A DNA stretch of 64,000 nt from Eurosta solidaginis (lineage: Eukaryota; Arthropoda; Insecta; Diptera; Tephritidae), in contig NC_090324.1 in NCBI RefSeq assembly GCF_040869045.1, forward strand, positions 59,053,346-59,117,345. Direction: 5' to 3'. The position numbers were made by a program, and so were the translations under genes. Under the pieces are notes generated by a model. It was not told the origin of the DNA. It saw only the letters and a program-made list of their open reading frames with translations, and did not search any database. Below, one piece after another: positions 34,168 to 46,975 of this stretch. Within the stretch, counting starts at the first letter, position 1; every line of letters begins with the position of its first letter.

Positions 34168-36517
34168 AAGTAAGGAAGGCTAAGTTACGGTGTAACCGAA
34201 CATTACATACTCAGCTGAGAGCTATGGAGACAAAATAAGGGAAAATCACCATGTAGGAAAATGAACCTAGGGTAACCCTGGAATGTTATTGTATGACACG
34301 TGTATCAAATGGAAGGTATTACAGAGTATTTCAAGAGGGAGTAGGCCATAGTTCTATGGGTGGACGCCATTTAGGTATATCGCCATAAAGGTGGACCAGG
34401 GCTGACTCTAGAATTTGTTTGTACGATATGGGTATCAAATGAAGTGTGATAATGATTATTTTAAAAGGGCGTCGGCTTAGTACTATAGGTGGACGGCTTT
34501 TCGAGATATCGCCATAAAGGTGGACCTGGGGTGACTATAGAATTTGTTTGTACGATATGGGTATCAAATGAAAGGTGTTAACGAGTATTTTAAAAGGGCG
34601 TGGGCCTTGGTTCTATAGGTGGACGCCTTTTAGAGATACCGCCATAAAGCTGGACCAGGGTGACTCTAGAATTTGTTTGTACGATATGGGTACCAAATGA
34701 AAAGTGTTAATGAGTATTTTAAAATGGAGTGGGCCTTAGTTCTACAGGTGGACGCCTTTTCGAGATATCACCATAAAGGTGGACCAGGGGTGACTCTAGA
34801 ATTTGTTTGTACGATATGGGTCTCAAATGAAAGGTGTTAATGACTATTTGAAAAGGGAGTGGGCCTTAGTTCTATATGTGGATGCCTTTTCGAGATATCG
34901 CCATAAAGGTGGGCCAGGGGCGACTCTAGAATTTGTTTGTACAATATGGGTATCAAATGAAGGGTGATAATGAGTATTTTATAAGGGCGTGGGCTTAGTT
35001 CTATAGGTGAACGCATTTTCGAGATATCGCCATAAAGGTGGACCAGGGGTAACTCTATAATGTGTTTGTATGATATGGGTATCAAATTAAAGGTATTAAG
35101 GACGGTTTTAAAAGGGATTGGTAGTAGGTGTGTATGTGAAGGCGTTTTCGAGATATTGACCAAAATGGGGAACAGGGTGACCCATAACATCATCTGCCGG
35201 TTACCGCTAATTTATTTATATATTTAATACCACGAACAGTATTCCTGCCAAGATTCCAAAGGCTTTTAATTCCGCCCTGCATAACTTTTTCATTTTCTTC
35301 TATTTAATATGATAGGTGTCACACCCATTTTACAAAGTTTTTTTCTAAAGTTATAGTTTGCGTCAATAAACCAATCCAATTGCCATGTTTCATCCCTTTT
35401 TTCGTATTTGGTATAAAATTATCGCATTTTTTTTATTTTTCGTAACTTTCGATATCGAAAAAGTGGGCGTGGTCATAGTCGGATTTCGGCCATTTTTTAT
35501 ACCAATACAAAGTGGATTCAGATAAATACGTGAACTGAGTTTAGTAAAGATATATCCACTTTTGCTCAAGTTATCGTGTTAACGGCCGAGTGGAAGGACA
35601 GACCGTCGTCTGTTTAAAAACTGGGCGCGGCTTCAACCGATATCGCCCTTTTTCACAAAAAACAAGTATCGTCCTACAGTCTAAGCACCTACCAAATTTC
35701 ACAAGGATTAGTAAATTTTTGTTCGACTTATGGCATTAAAAGTATCCTAGACAAATTAAATGAAAAAGGGCGAAGCCACGCCCATTTTGAAATTTTCTTT
35801 TATTTTTCCATTTTGTTGCACCATATCATTACTGGAGTTAAATGTTGACATAATTTACTTATATACTGTAAAGATATTAAATTTTTTGTTAAAATTTGAC
35901 TTTAAACAAATTTTTTTTAATAGTGAGCGTGGTCGTTCTCCGAGTTTGCTAATTTTTATTAAGCATACATATGGTAATAGGAGTAACGTTGCTGCCAAAT
36001 TTCATCATGATATCTTCAACGACTGCCAAATTACAGCTTGCAAAACTTTTAAATTACCATCTTTTAAATGTGCGCGGTGCCACGCCCATTGTCCAAAATT
36101 TTACTACTATTCTATTCTGCGTCATAAGTTCATCTCACCTACCAAGTTTCATCGCTTTATCCGCCTTTGGTAATGAATTATCGCACTTTTTCTGTTTTTC
36201 GAAATTTTCGATATCGAAAAAGTGGGTGTGGTTATAGTCCGATATCGTTCATTTTAAACAGCGATATGAGATGAGTGCCCAGGAACCTGCATACCAAATT
36301 TCATCAAGATACCTCAAAATTTACTCAAGTTATCGTGTTAACGGACAGACGGACGGACGGACGGACGGACGGACATGGCTCAATCAAATTTTTTTTCGAT
36401 ACTGATGATTTTGATATATGAAAGTCTATATCTATCTCGATTCCTTTATACCTGTACAGCCAACCGTTATCCAATCAAAGTTAATATACTCTGTGAGCTC
36501 TGATCAACTGAGTATAA
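34168..36517 (+). repeat. R repeat copy 5 (full-length, 130-bp modules)
   Basis: Both ends are present (aagtaaggaaggctaagtta; caactgagtataa). Seven modules of 130 bp, each containing ggtggac-gcctttt and gaatttgtttgtacgatat, span about 34368-35160 (for example 34747 and 34877 are 130 bp apart). Downstream come aagggcgaagccacgccca, aaagtgggtgtggt and a (ggac)n run at 36343-36373. Confidence 0.9.
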
Positions 36518-36734
36518 TATGTAGCCTTCCTTACTTAAGTTCGGGTGTAACCGAACATTACATACTCAGCTGAGAGCTATGGAGACAAAATAAGGGAAAA
36601 TCACTATGTAGGAAAATGAACCTAAGGTAACCCTGAAATGTGTTTGTATGAGATGTGTATCAAATGGAAGGTATTAAAGAGTATTTTAAGAGGGAGTAGG
36701 CCATAGTTCTATGGGTGGACGCCTTTTAGGGATA

Positions 36735-37616
36735 GGGTAGAGGGGGGAGGCTTCGACAGGTTAAGAGAAACCGATTTTTTTGGAGAAACTAGAATGAGAA
36801 ATAGATAACTCCTTTTATAATTACTGATGCCATGTATGTTTATGACACTTCGGATTTGTGGTTAATATTCCACTTGTTTGGCTTCGTCAGTCATCTGGGT
36901 GGCTTCGACATTTATCAAATATAGCAATTTAACCAGCAATTTAAAAAAAGGATGTTGGAAAAAACTCTAAATACGATTTTTAATTCATATTTGATGTAAT
37001 TTATTTCAATACAGTAATACAGTTTTCAAACAAAAACATAACAAATGTAAGCATAAAATAAACTATAACTGTACTTTTAACGAACATCTAAATTTGAAAA
37101 ATCAAAGTTAAAAATAAACTTGCTTTGTGCGCGTGAAGTTCCTGGTGGACGTTCAGGTGTGGGCAATATACGTATTATATACTGCTTTGAAACCAAGTGT
37201 CTGTCTTCTACAATTGTCGAAGCCTCCCAAAACATATTGTCGAACCCTCCCCCGTGCACTTATTTCAGATTTTTCGCTCCAAAAAATACATCTTAGTGTT
37301 ATTGAAAAAGTCTTTAAAAGCAATAAATCTTAATTTTATTGCAATATTAATGGGCAGAAAACTCATGTTATATATTGTATATTGTACACTTTACACGCGA
37401 ATACTTACCAGCAATTTTTATGTCAAAACTTTTCCAAAATAAAAAATCTTGTCTGCATACTATCGTCGTTGAACAAGAACTGAATAACTTTCATGACAGC
37501 GTCACACTCAATTTGGTTACTGTTTATTCGTGGAATAAGAACAATGGCAGTAATAACGGCGACCAAATTTGAACAAGTCGAAGCCTCCCTCATGTCGAAG
37601 CCTCCCCCTTCTACCC
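36735..37616. mobile_element. TA-target MITE with repeated GGCTTCGAC motifs
   Basis: The element starts gggtagaggggggaggcttc and ends gaagcctcccccttctaccc. TA at 36733-36734 and 37617-37618 is the target duplication; excision restores ggatatcgcc of the R repeat. The motif gaggcttcgac or its complement recurs at both ends (36747, 36889, 36911; 37203, 37234, 37579, 37594 approximately), probably transposase binding sites. No transposase is encoded. Confidence 0.85.
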
Positions 37617-38245
37617 TATCGCCATAAAAGTGGACCAGGGCTGACTCTAGAATTTGTTTGTCCGATATGAGTATCAAATGAAGGGTGATAATGAGTATGT
37701 TTAAAGAGCGTGGGCTTAGTTCTATAGGTGGACACATTTTTGAGATATCGCCATAAAGGTGGAATAGGGGTGACTCTAGAATTTTTTTTGTACGATATGT
37801 GTATCAAATCAAAGGTGTTAATGAGTATTTTAAAAGGGTGTGGACCTTAGTTCTACAGGTGGACGCCTTTTCGAGATATCACCATAAAGGTGGACCAGGG
37901 GTGACTCTAGAATTTGTTTGTACGATATGGGTATCAAATTAAAAGGGTTAATGAGTATTTTAAAAGGGCGTGGGCCTTAGTTCTACAGGTGGACGCCTTT
38001 TCGAGATATCACCATAAGGTGGACCAGGGGTGATTCTAGAATTTGTTTATACGATATTGGTATCAAACGAAAGGTGTTAATGACTATTTTAAAAGGGAGT
38101 GTGCCTTAGTCCTATATGTGGACGCCTTTTCGAGATATCGCTATAAAGGTGAACCAGGGGCGACTCTAGAATTTGTTTATACGATATATGTATCAAATGA
38201 AAGGCGTTAATGATAATTTTAAAAGGACGTGGGCCTTAGTTCTAT

Positions 38246-39071
38246 TGTAGTGTAAATAGTCAACAATTTAATACTAGGTTCAAACACACACCAAATTGCC
38301 AATTTATACTACTTGGGCAATTTATTACGCAATTTGTTATAATAAATTGTAATAATAAATTGCCAATTTAAAAAAAATTGCGTAATAAATTGTTTCAAAC
38401 TGCAAATGCAACATTGTAAAGTGTGTTTATTGAGTATATTTAAACGTCAGCTAAGCACGGCTGAACTATATGGTTGGCTCATCTCATCAGCTGATTTTAT
38501 GTCTTTCATTTCACTGGAGTAGGGATTGTCAAAAGAAGATGGCAAACTTAAAATGAAACCAAAACCTTGAACACATTTTCTTACAACACACAAAAATTTC
38601 AAAGTTTTATGTTTTCATTCCATTTCATTCGCCTAATACCAACACGCACATTTTGACAGTCTGAACAAAGGTATGTTCTTGCTGTATAGATGAGCCAACC
38701 AGCTATCAAATTACTATTGTGTAAGCTAAATCGAGTTGTATGAACGGCACTCAATTCAAATCGATATTTCCTCAATTTATTTTTCTGTTTGAACATAGTA
38801 TAAGGCCATAGCCATTCACACGATTTGATGCAGGTGTGTGTACAACACACAACCAAACAAATTTGCATTCAAGCAAATTTGCGAACGTTGCATTTCCCAC
38901 AGAAGTCACAACTCAACACAGGTGTGTAGGTACATATTTTCTACCAAGTTGTATGTATGTATTTAAGTATGTATGCTTAAATGTAAATATGTATGTATAA
39001 ATAAGCTGACAACATTTGAATAAAGGAGCAATTAAGCATTGAGATTTGAACACTCACAACGCAGTCTATTT
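38246..39071 (+). repeat. 5' LTR of the gypsy element (with MITE insert)
   Basis: It begins TGTAGTGTAAATAG and ends near gcagtctattt, with aataaaggagc as a poly(A) signal. About 530 bp (38271-38801) is a secondary insert absent from the other LTR. There is an 18-nt gap before the PBS-like sequence, which is longer than usual, so the LTR 3' border may be off. Confidence 0.8.
38271..38801. mobile_element. AT-rich MITE in the 5' LTR
   Basis: Ends atactaggttcaaaca and (inverted) tgtttgaacatagtat match as terminal inverted repeats, with TA as a probable target duplication. The internal inverted repeat caatttattacgcaattt / aaattgcgtaataaattg lies at 38321-38395. Confidence 0.7.
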
Positions 39072-39501
39072 TATTCCAAACCTTTTACATGGCGATCCTG
39101 CCTATAATTCTTCTGGCTGATTTTTAAGCCTAATTTCATAGTTGGCAAGGACTTTACTGGCTGATTACAGCCTTGGAAGGAACAAAAGAACCACATTCGG
39201 AATAAAAAACAAGACGGGCGGCATAATAAGTATAAATATAATAAATATAATTACCTTAATTTTGGAATAGTTTTAACAATTTAGACATAATTTCTAAGCA
39301 GGAAAAATATTCGGGCAACCTAACGGCTGCCTATTGACAAGCAAAAATTCAAATGTCTGCTGTAAAAACCTTTTTTGTTGCTAAATTTTGAGATATGTTC
39401 CAAGAAGGGGACATACAAAGTCAAAGCCAATTTGATAAAATTTTTGAAAAATTATTTAACTAAATCTGAAGTTCCAAGAAGGTGAAAACAAAACACCTGA
39501 A

Positions 39502-41060
39502 ATGCCCAAGCAAGGCCCTAAGCCAATAACAATCGAGGAATATAGACAGAGAAATAAGATTCAAAAAATTGAGGAACCTAAAGTTCCAAAACCGATAAAA
39601 TTGAAAAGAAAAAGAGGACGAAAGCAATTTGCCATTCGAAAAACAATAGCCAAGATTTATGAAAAAATTAATTTAAGCACAAATCAGGCAGAAAAAATTT
39701 AACTAAAACAAGAAATCAAGGAAAGAATTAAGGAAAAATAATTATCAAAATAAAAACCAAACCCACCAATGTAGATATTAAGGTGTTGAAAAAAAAAAAA
39801 TAATAAAAAATAAAATACAATTTTGTACAACTATTGATTTTAAAATTATGGAAAGATCAAGAAAAATTAAAAGTTATGTAAAAGGCCCACTTAAGGACCT
39901 TAAAAATGAAATTAAAATTGTATATGAGGAAAAAACTCTAGTATGGTTGAAAAAATGGTGGAAACTTATTGATATGCCTGGGAACTAACAATATGGAATG
40001 TAAGAAACCCACCAGCAACAACACCCGAAGAATTATATAGGTACGAAGTCAAATTTATGGGAAGAACAGATTAATATATTAAAAAAAAGAAAAAATTTTT
40101 ATTAAAAGAAAAAAAAACAAAAAATTTTTTTTGTCTTCATATTTTTTTTACATTGGGAAGCCAAGAATCAAAAATAGAAAAACCAAAGGCAGACGTTGTA
40201 AACTAAGTCCAAGCAGTAGCTCATCCTGAGGCACTAGATACTCTCAAAATCAATCTAATAATCTGCGTAGTCAGTTGCATCAGTTTGTTTCTGAAACTCT
40301 ACTCAACCCATAATAAATACCTAAAAAAGCGATATACCAGCCGCGCAGACGGTTTAGATAAGGTTTAACTAAATTTTAACTACCATCCCCAATGGGCAAA
40401 TGGGAAGATATCGTTAAACTACTTATAGAAGAAAAAACGATAGGAGAAAAATCTTCAAAAGTATTAATAAAAATACAAAAGTAAAGGCAGAAACAGTAGT
40501 AAAGCATCTTAAAATAATAGTTGAGGTATTTAACAAAATAGGAAAAACACTTCAATAGTTCAATGGTAAACTAGACGGCAATCGAAAGAACCAAGCATAT
40601 ACAATTTTTTCCAGCGTTAGAAACAAATTGGTGTCCTCACTGGCAAGATATGATATAGAATTCAAAGTACCAACGAGTTTCAAGAAGGAAATAGAAATAG
40701 ACTCTAGCACACTCCTTCTGGAGTCAGCCTCCGATTTAGAAGAGGAACCAGAAATAGAACAAAAAGTAGAAGAAAAGCAGGAAATTGTAACAGAGACATC
40801 AAACTCACAAACTGAAATCAACAAAATGTCACAAATAATAGTCGAATTTTTAAAGACTGCTTCATCAGTTTTGCCAGATTTCGATGGTAAAGCTGAAAAC
40901 TTGAATAGCTTTCTGGATGCTTTAGATATCTTAGAACAAATTAAGGATACCCATGAAGCTATAGCGGTTTCAATGATAAAAACAAAGCTGAAAGGAACAG
41001 CCAGAAACGTAATAAACACTGAAAGCACAATCGAAGCAATAAGACAAAAATTACACGCCT
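39502..41060 (+). pseudogene. Gypsy leader and gag capsid relic (5' part)
   Basis: A basic leader frame (39502-39702) opens MPKQGPKPITIEEYRQRNK and has a GRKQFAIRKTIAKIYEK patch. Further short frames follow (MERSRKIKSYVKGPLKD near 39849). The capsid-like part from about 40393 includes SVRNKLVSSLARYDIEFKV, an acidic stretch, VLPDFDGKAENLNSFLDAL and SMIKTKLKGTARNVIN, as in insect gypsy Gag. It is cut at about 41060 by the CR1-like element and resumes at 44833. Stops and frameshifts are present before 40600. Confidence 0.75.
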
Positions 41061-41061
41061 C

Positions 41062-41338
41062 GCTTACCGAAAATGACATTGCTCATTACGTTTGCTCTAA
41101 ACTTGGTGTTGCACCCACTAGTAACATCAATGTGTATAAATTTAAATTTAAATATGAGAGAGACATCTCCTCATTTAAAATATCCCTTTCAGATGAATAT
41201 TTCGATAAGGTACTTGATTCCTCTTTTTGGCCCAAGCATACTGTGGTTCACTTGTTCACGAGAAAGGCGAGGGCCGAACCTGTTTTATTACAGCCAAAAA
41301 ACGGTATGACGAACACAGTAATAACAACACAACGGTAA
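41062..41338 (+). pseudogene. CR1-like ORF1 C-terminal fragment
   Basis: The frame reads TENDIAHYVCSKLGVAPTSN, then KYERDISSFKISLSDEYF and SFWPKHTVVHLF, ending VITTQR at 41338. The pattern matches the C-terminal part of CR1-type ORF1 nucleic-acid binding proteins (S-F-K-x-S then FWP). The N-terminal half is missing through 5' truncation. ORF2 overlaps its last 110 bp in another frame. Confidence 0.7.
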
Positions 41339-44163
41339 TTGCTGATCTGTCCCGTCTTCTCATTAATTATCAAAATGTTCGTGGTTTACGATCAAAACTT
41401 GTTCCATTCTTCCTTAATTCTTTCAACTTTTCTGCACAAGTTGTAGCTTTTACGGAGACCTGGCTAAAGCCTGATAATTACAATTCTGAGGTTTTTTCAA
41501 ATAAATATGCTGTTTATCGGCGTGATCGCATCTCTAGAGCGGGAGGTGTCCTTATTGCTGTTGAATCTAACCTATCGTCCGAGTTGATTTCGCTGGAAAA
41601 TATCTCTCATATCGAATTCATAGCAGTTAGGCTTTCATTCGGTAGCTATAGCGTAATTGTTTGCTGTTCGTATATACCACCTCGTTCGGATATGGATGTT
41701 TATGCTAGTCATAGCTCGGCCATCTGTGATTTGCATTCGCAGTTAGGAGATAACGATCGACTTGTTGTTGTTGGTGACTTTAACTTACCAACAGTTAGTT
41801 GGGTTAATATAAGTGATTCAAACTTTTTAACTCCCACTGCTCAACATGAGTTTCTCAATTGCTTGTTAGACTCATCTCTTTTACAGATTAACAATGTTCC
41901 AAATAGTGGAAATAAAATGCTGGATTTAGTATTTGTGGATGGCTCGGTGGGTACTGCCCTTACGCAAATACCACCTTTATCCCTTCCAGAAGACCCTCTT
42001 CACCCTACGCTAGAGATATCACTTGATATCAGCTTACCCCGTAGGATCCAAGTACAGTCTCGTCCCCGATCTAGATGCTTCTACAAAACGAATTTCATTA
42101 TGCTCAATGATCTGTTGGCTTCCCATGATTGGTCGGATCTCTATGCTTGCACTGATGTCGATTCGGCTATCTCTATATTTTACAGTACGCTTGATAGCTT
42201 CTTTGATACCTGCATTCCTACTCGCTATACCCTATGTTCGAATAAGCCCCCTTGGTTTTCAAGGCAACTTATCAGACTTAATAACATCAAATCTAGGCTT
42301 TATAAGAGGTTCAAGAAATCTGGAGCATCTGCAGACCTCTCTAAATATCTAATAGCTCGTTCTAAATTTCATCGTCTTTGTTATAAAAATTACTTGAGTT
42401 GTTGTAAAGCCCAATTTTTTAGAAATCCAAACAAGTTTTACAGTTTCGTAAATTCAAAGCGGAAAACTTCAGGGTATCCTTCCTCATTAACCTTTGGAGG
42501 TAAAAAAGCTTGCACTGATGACGACGTTGCTGAACTATTTTCTGAGTTCTTTAAGTCCACGTATTCATCCAGTGGTTTTCATTCTGGTCAATATCCCTAT
42601 CGCTTAGATAGCTCGAATTACATTAGGAATCCTGCTATTGATGGTAATATTGTTCTTCAGAGTCTTCAATCTTTGAAGCCCACCTTTTCTCCAGGACCGG
42701 ACGGTGTTCCTAGTTGCGTGCTTAGGTACTGCGCCGAAAACATGTATGAGCCTATATTAAAATTATTTGAGCTATCTCTGGGATCTGCGTCATTCCCGGC
42801 ACTTTGGAAACAGTCTTTTATTATACCCCTGCATAAAAAAGGTAGTAGGTCAAAAGTTGAAAACTACAGGGGTATTGCTAAACTTTCAGTCATTCCTAAA
42901 GTCTTTGAACAGATTGTCACCAATCAACTGCAATATCAGTGTTCTAGTCTTTTATCTCCATGCCAACACGGTTTTATTCGTCAAAGGTCAACCACTACAA
43001 ATTTGCTTGTATTCACCTCTATAGTTATGGAAGGATTTTTAGCGAACAAGCAAACGGATGTCATCTACACGGACTTCAGCAAAGCATTTGATACCGTCAA
43101 CCACGAGTTGCTTATTCATAAGCTTGATTTACTGGGCTTTCCGTTTCACCTATTAATGTGGCTGAAAAGCTATCTTTCTAACCGGACCCAAAAAGTCCTG
43201 TTCAAGTGCAATCTGTCGGAATCGTTCGGAGTTTCCTCCGGCGTACCCCAGGGAAGTCATCTAGGCCCTTTGCTCTTTGCCCTTTTCATTAATGACTTGC
43301 CACAGACAATATTATATTCCCATACTATAATGTATGCGGATGATGTAAAACTTTGCTACACTTACTGTCCTACCGATTTGAGTTCCTTGGATCTTCTTCA
43401 GGCCGACTTGGACTCGTTCCAATGTTGGTGCAAAACAAATTTATTAGCTTTAAATTGCTCTAAATGTAAGCATATGACATTTCACCGAGTGAAGCCAGCA
43501 TTGAAATCTTATGTAATAGATGGTAGGCCTTTGGAGCGTATATCTATTGCAAATGATCTAGGTGTCCTTTTTGATCCGAAATTGAATTTTAACATGCATA
43601 TTTCATCTATAGCCAACAAAGCGTTGGGTTTACTTGGATTTGTTAAAAGATGGGCTAAAGAGTTCGATGATCCGTACCTCACTAAGGTTCTTTACACATC
43701 GCTGGTTCGTCCAATACTCGAGTATTGCTCATGCGTTTGGTCCCCTGTTTCTTAAAAGCATATAAAGCGTCTTGAGTCAGTTCAAAAGCAATTTTTGATA
43801 TTTGCATTGCGCGGCCTTAATTGGGACTCAAGTCTCCACCTACCTCCATACAGAAGTAGACTTCTTCTTATTAACTTACCCACTCTGGAAAATCGGAGAA
43901 TATTACTGGGGGTATTGTTCATCCATAAGCTCATTATTGGAGAAATTGATTCCGCGGACCTCCTCAGCCGCTTGTTTTTTGCGGTTCCCCCTAGAGTATC
44001 CAGACACTACGTTCCTTTCTATTTACCCCTTTGTCGACGAAACTTTGCTAAAAATAATCCTCTTCTTATCTGGTGCGCGCACTACAATGACTTGTATAGC
44101 TGCATCAGTCTTGAATGTACTTTTGCCACTATACGTAATGCAATACTTGCCTATCTAATTTAA
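41227..44163 (+). pseudogene. CR1-like ORF2: APE endonuclease and reverse transcriptase, one premature stop
   Basis: The endonuclease starts near 41360 (NYQNVRGLRSKL), with AFTETWLKPD (catalytic Glu), VVVGDFNLPTVSW and PEDPLHPTLEI (the C-terminal His site). The RT has TFSPGPDGVPSCVL, YTDFSKAFDTVNHELL, SSGVPQGSHLGPLLFALF and the intact catalytic YADDVKLCY (about 43333). A single TAA at 43753-43755 breaks the frame after VWSPVS, and the same frame continues with HIKRLESVQKQFLIF to the natural end at 44163. Apart from that stop, no frameshift was seen over 2.8 kb, so the insertion is young. The protein acts in target-primed reverse transcription. The true start is undefined. Confidence 0.9.
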
Positions 44164-44287
44164 GAGATGCAAGCTAATTTAATTTGCCGGCATTTTATTC
44201 CTTCGATAATAAACAGGAACTATCTCGCTTAAGGATGGAGGAACATTTATCAACATGTATCATTAAGAAGGAACAAGACAGTACTGT

Positions 44288-44600
44288 GTTGATTGGAATC
44301 TGGTGCATTCCAACAACGTAAAAAACATGCTTTTTCATGAGTCACTGACCGGAATCGTATGCATTCCGGCAGTATAATCTTATGGGTCAGGCATCGAGCT
44401 GATTGGAATCCGGTGCATTCCAACAACACAGGTCATGTTACTTTTTTATGCCTTGTGATGGCGTATCCTCATTACACTACTCTTAGCACTGCCGTATTCC
44501 CATGACATGCTGATTGGAATCTTGTTGCATTCCAACAGGGAGATTGGAATCCACTGCATTCCGAAATCATGCTGAGCGGAATCTGATGCATTCCGCCCGT
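44288..44600 (+). other. Six repeated covarying hairpins in the CR1-like 3' region
   Basis: Hairpins at 44293-44313, 44349-44369, 44403-44423, 44514-44535, 44544-44564 and 44576-44596 all have the form NNGGAATC-loop-GCATTCCNN. The outer pairs differ but stay complementary: TT/AA in four (one with a wobble), CC/GG in the second and GC/GC in the sixth. This is covariation within one molecule and suggests that the structure is selected. Confidence 0.85.
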
Positions 44601-44832
44601 ATAAGATTTCGGCATAAGATCTTATTTCTGCTCATTTTTCTTATTATTATTATATTCTGAAATTAAATAGTAATGTTCATTAATCTTTCTTTGTTTGTAA
44701 TATAACATTGTTGAAAGCTCGATATATCTTAAATTTTATCTTTTGAGTTGCATATTTATATATCTTTTATATTATGCAGTCGACCATAGTTTGTCGTCGA
44801 CTTTAAATAATAAATAAATAAATAAATAAATT

Positions 44833-46944
44833 AAAGGTGAATCAGTTGAAGTTTTGACAGCAAAACTCCTGAATATCTAACAGCGCAGTAAAACTGCAAA
44901 ATAATACACTGCTGAAATTGGAAAGCTCACAAAATCGTTGGAGCCTTTTCGAGATATTGCCATAAAGGTGGACTCTAGAATGCGCATGTACAATATGGGT
45001 ATCAAACGAAAGGTGTCATTTAAAAAGGGCGTGGGGCTTAGTTCTATAGGTGGACGCCTTTTCGGGATATCGCCATAAAGGTGGACCAGGGGAGACTCTA
45101 GAATGTGTTTGTATGATATGGGTATCAAATTAAAGGTATTAATGAGTGTTTTAAAAGGGAGTGGTGGTATTTGTATAGGTGGTCGCCTTTTCGAGATATC
45201 GGCATAAAGGTGGACCAGGGGTGACTCTAGAATTTGTTTGTACGATATCGGTATCAAATTCGTAGGGCTTAGTTCTATAGGTGGGCGCCTTTTCGAGATA
45301 TCGCCATAAAGGTGGACCTAGGGTGACTGTAGAATGTGTTTGTACGATATGGGTATCAAATTAAAGGTATTAATGAGGCTTTTAAAAGGGAGTGGTGGTA
45401 GTTGTATATGTGAAGGCGTTTTCCAGATATCGACCGAAATGTGGACCAGGGTGACCCAGAACATCATCTGTTGGATACCGCTAATTTATTTATATATATA
45501 ATACCACGAACAGTATTCCTGCCAACATTTCAAGGGTTTTTTATTTCGCCCTGCAGAACTTTTTCATTTCATTCTACTTAATATGGTAGGTGTCACACCC
45601 ATCTTACAAAGTTTTTTTCTAGAGTTATATTTTGCGTCAAAAAAATAATCCAAATACCATATTTCATATCTTTTTTCGTATTTGGTATAGATTTATGACA
45701 TTTTTTTTGATTTTCGTAATTTTCGATATCGAAAAAGTGGGCGTGGTCATAGTCCGATTTCGGCCATTTTTTATACCAATACAAAGTGAGTTTAGATAAG
45801 TGCGTGAGCTGAGTTTAATAAAGATATATCGATTTTTGCTCAAGTTATCGTGTTAAAGGCCGAGCTGAAGGACAGAAGGTCGACTGTGTATAAAAACTGG
45901 GCGTGGCTTGAACCGATATCGCCCTTTTTCACAGAAATAAGTTACTGTCCCAGAATCTAAGCCCCTACCAAATTTCACAAGGATTGGTAAATTTTTGTTC
46001 GACTTATGGCATTAAAAGTATCCTAGACAAATTAAATGAAAAAGGGCGGAGCCACGCCCATTTTAAAATTTTCTTTTATTTTTCCATTTTGTTGCACCAT
46101 ATCATTACTGGAGTTAAATGTTGACATAATTTACTTATATACTGTAAAGATATTAAATTTTTTGTCAAAATTTGACTTAAAAAATTTTTATTTTAAAGTG
46201 GGCGTGGTCGTTATCCGATTTTTCTAACTTTTATTAAACATGCATATAGTAATAAGAGTAATGCGACTCCCAAATTTCATCATGATATCTTCAACGACTG
46301 CCAAATTACAGCTTGCAAATTTTTAAATTACCTTATTTTAAAAGTGGGCGGTACCACGCCCATTGTCCAAAATTTTACTAATTTTCTATTCTGCGTTATA
46401 AGTTCAACTCACCTACCAAGTTTCATCACTTTATTCGCCTTGGGCAATGAATTATCGCACTTTTTCTGTTTTTCGAAATTTTCGAATTCGAAGAAAAGGG
46501 CGTGGGTATATTCCGATATTGTTCATTTTAAATAGCGATCTGAGATGAGTGCTCAGGAATCTACATACCAAATTCCGTGTTAACGGACGGACGGACGGAC
46601 GGACGGACATGGCTCAATCAAATTTTTTTTCGATCCTGATAATTTTGATATATGGAAGTCTATATCTATCTCGATTCCTTTATACCTGTACAACCAACCG
46701 TTATCAAATCAAAGTTAATATACTTGTGAGCTCTGCTCAACTGACTATAACAATTATGCAAGCTGGAACGTTCACAACAATGAACGAAGCCATATCAAAA
46801 TTTACTAACAGTTGCACAGAAGTAACTGGAAATACAAATTCACTACTACATATTCGCCAACAAAAGTCCAATTTCCGAGGAAACTTCCGCAGGAGTTACC
46901 AAAACAATTATTATAGAGGAAATTATAGACGTTCTTTCAATACG

Positions 46945-46975
<31 letters not shown>

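Larger units (their letters stand above)
41060..44832 (+). mobile_element. CR1-like non-LTR retrotransposon, 5'-truncated, near-intact ORF2
   Basis: It is inserted in gypsy gag between RQKLHAS and KGESVEVLTAKL. It contains the end of ORF1, ORF2 (APE plus RT), a 3' region with repeated hairpins and a (TAAA)n tail at 44806-44832, typical of the CR1 group. No clear target duplication was found. It is the best-preserved element in the window. Confidence 0.85.

Noticed and set aside
34368..35160. Regular repeats resembling a CRISPR-like or satellite array
   Set aside because: The 130-bp units have no spacer/repeat alternation and belong to the internal modules of a dispersed eukaryotic repeat.
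35760..36237. Repeated frames such as those at 35760, 46036, 56365 and 9401
   Set aside because: They recur only because the R repeat recurs; the same DNA is open in different frames and shows no protein-type conservation.
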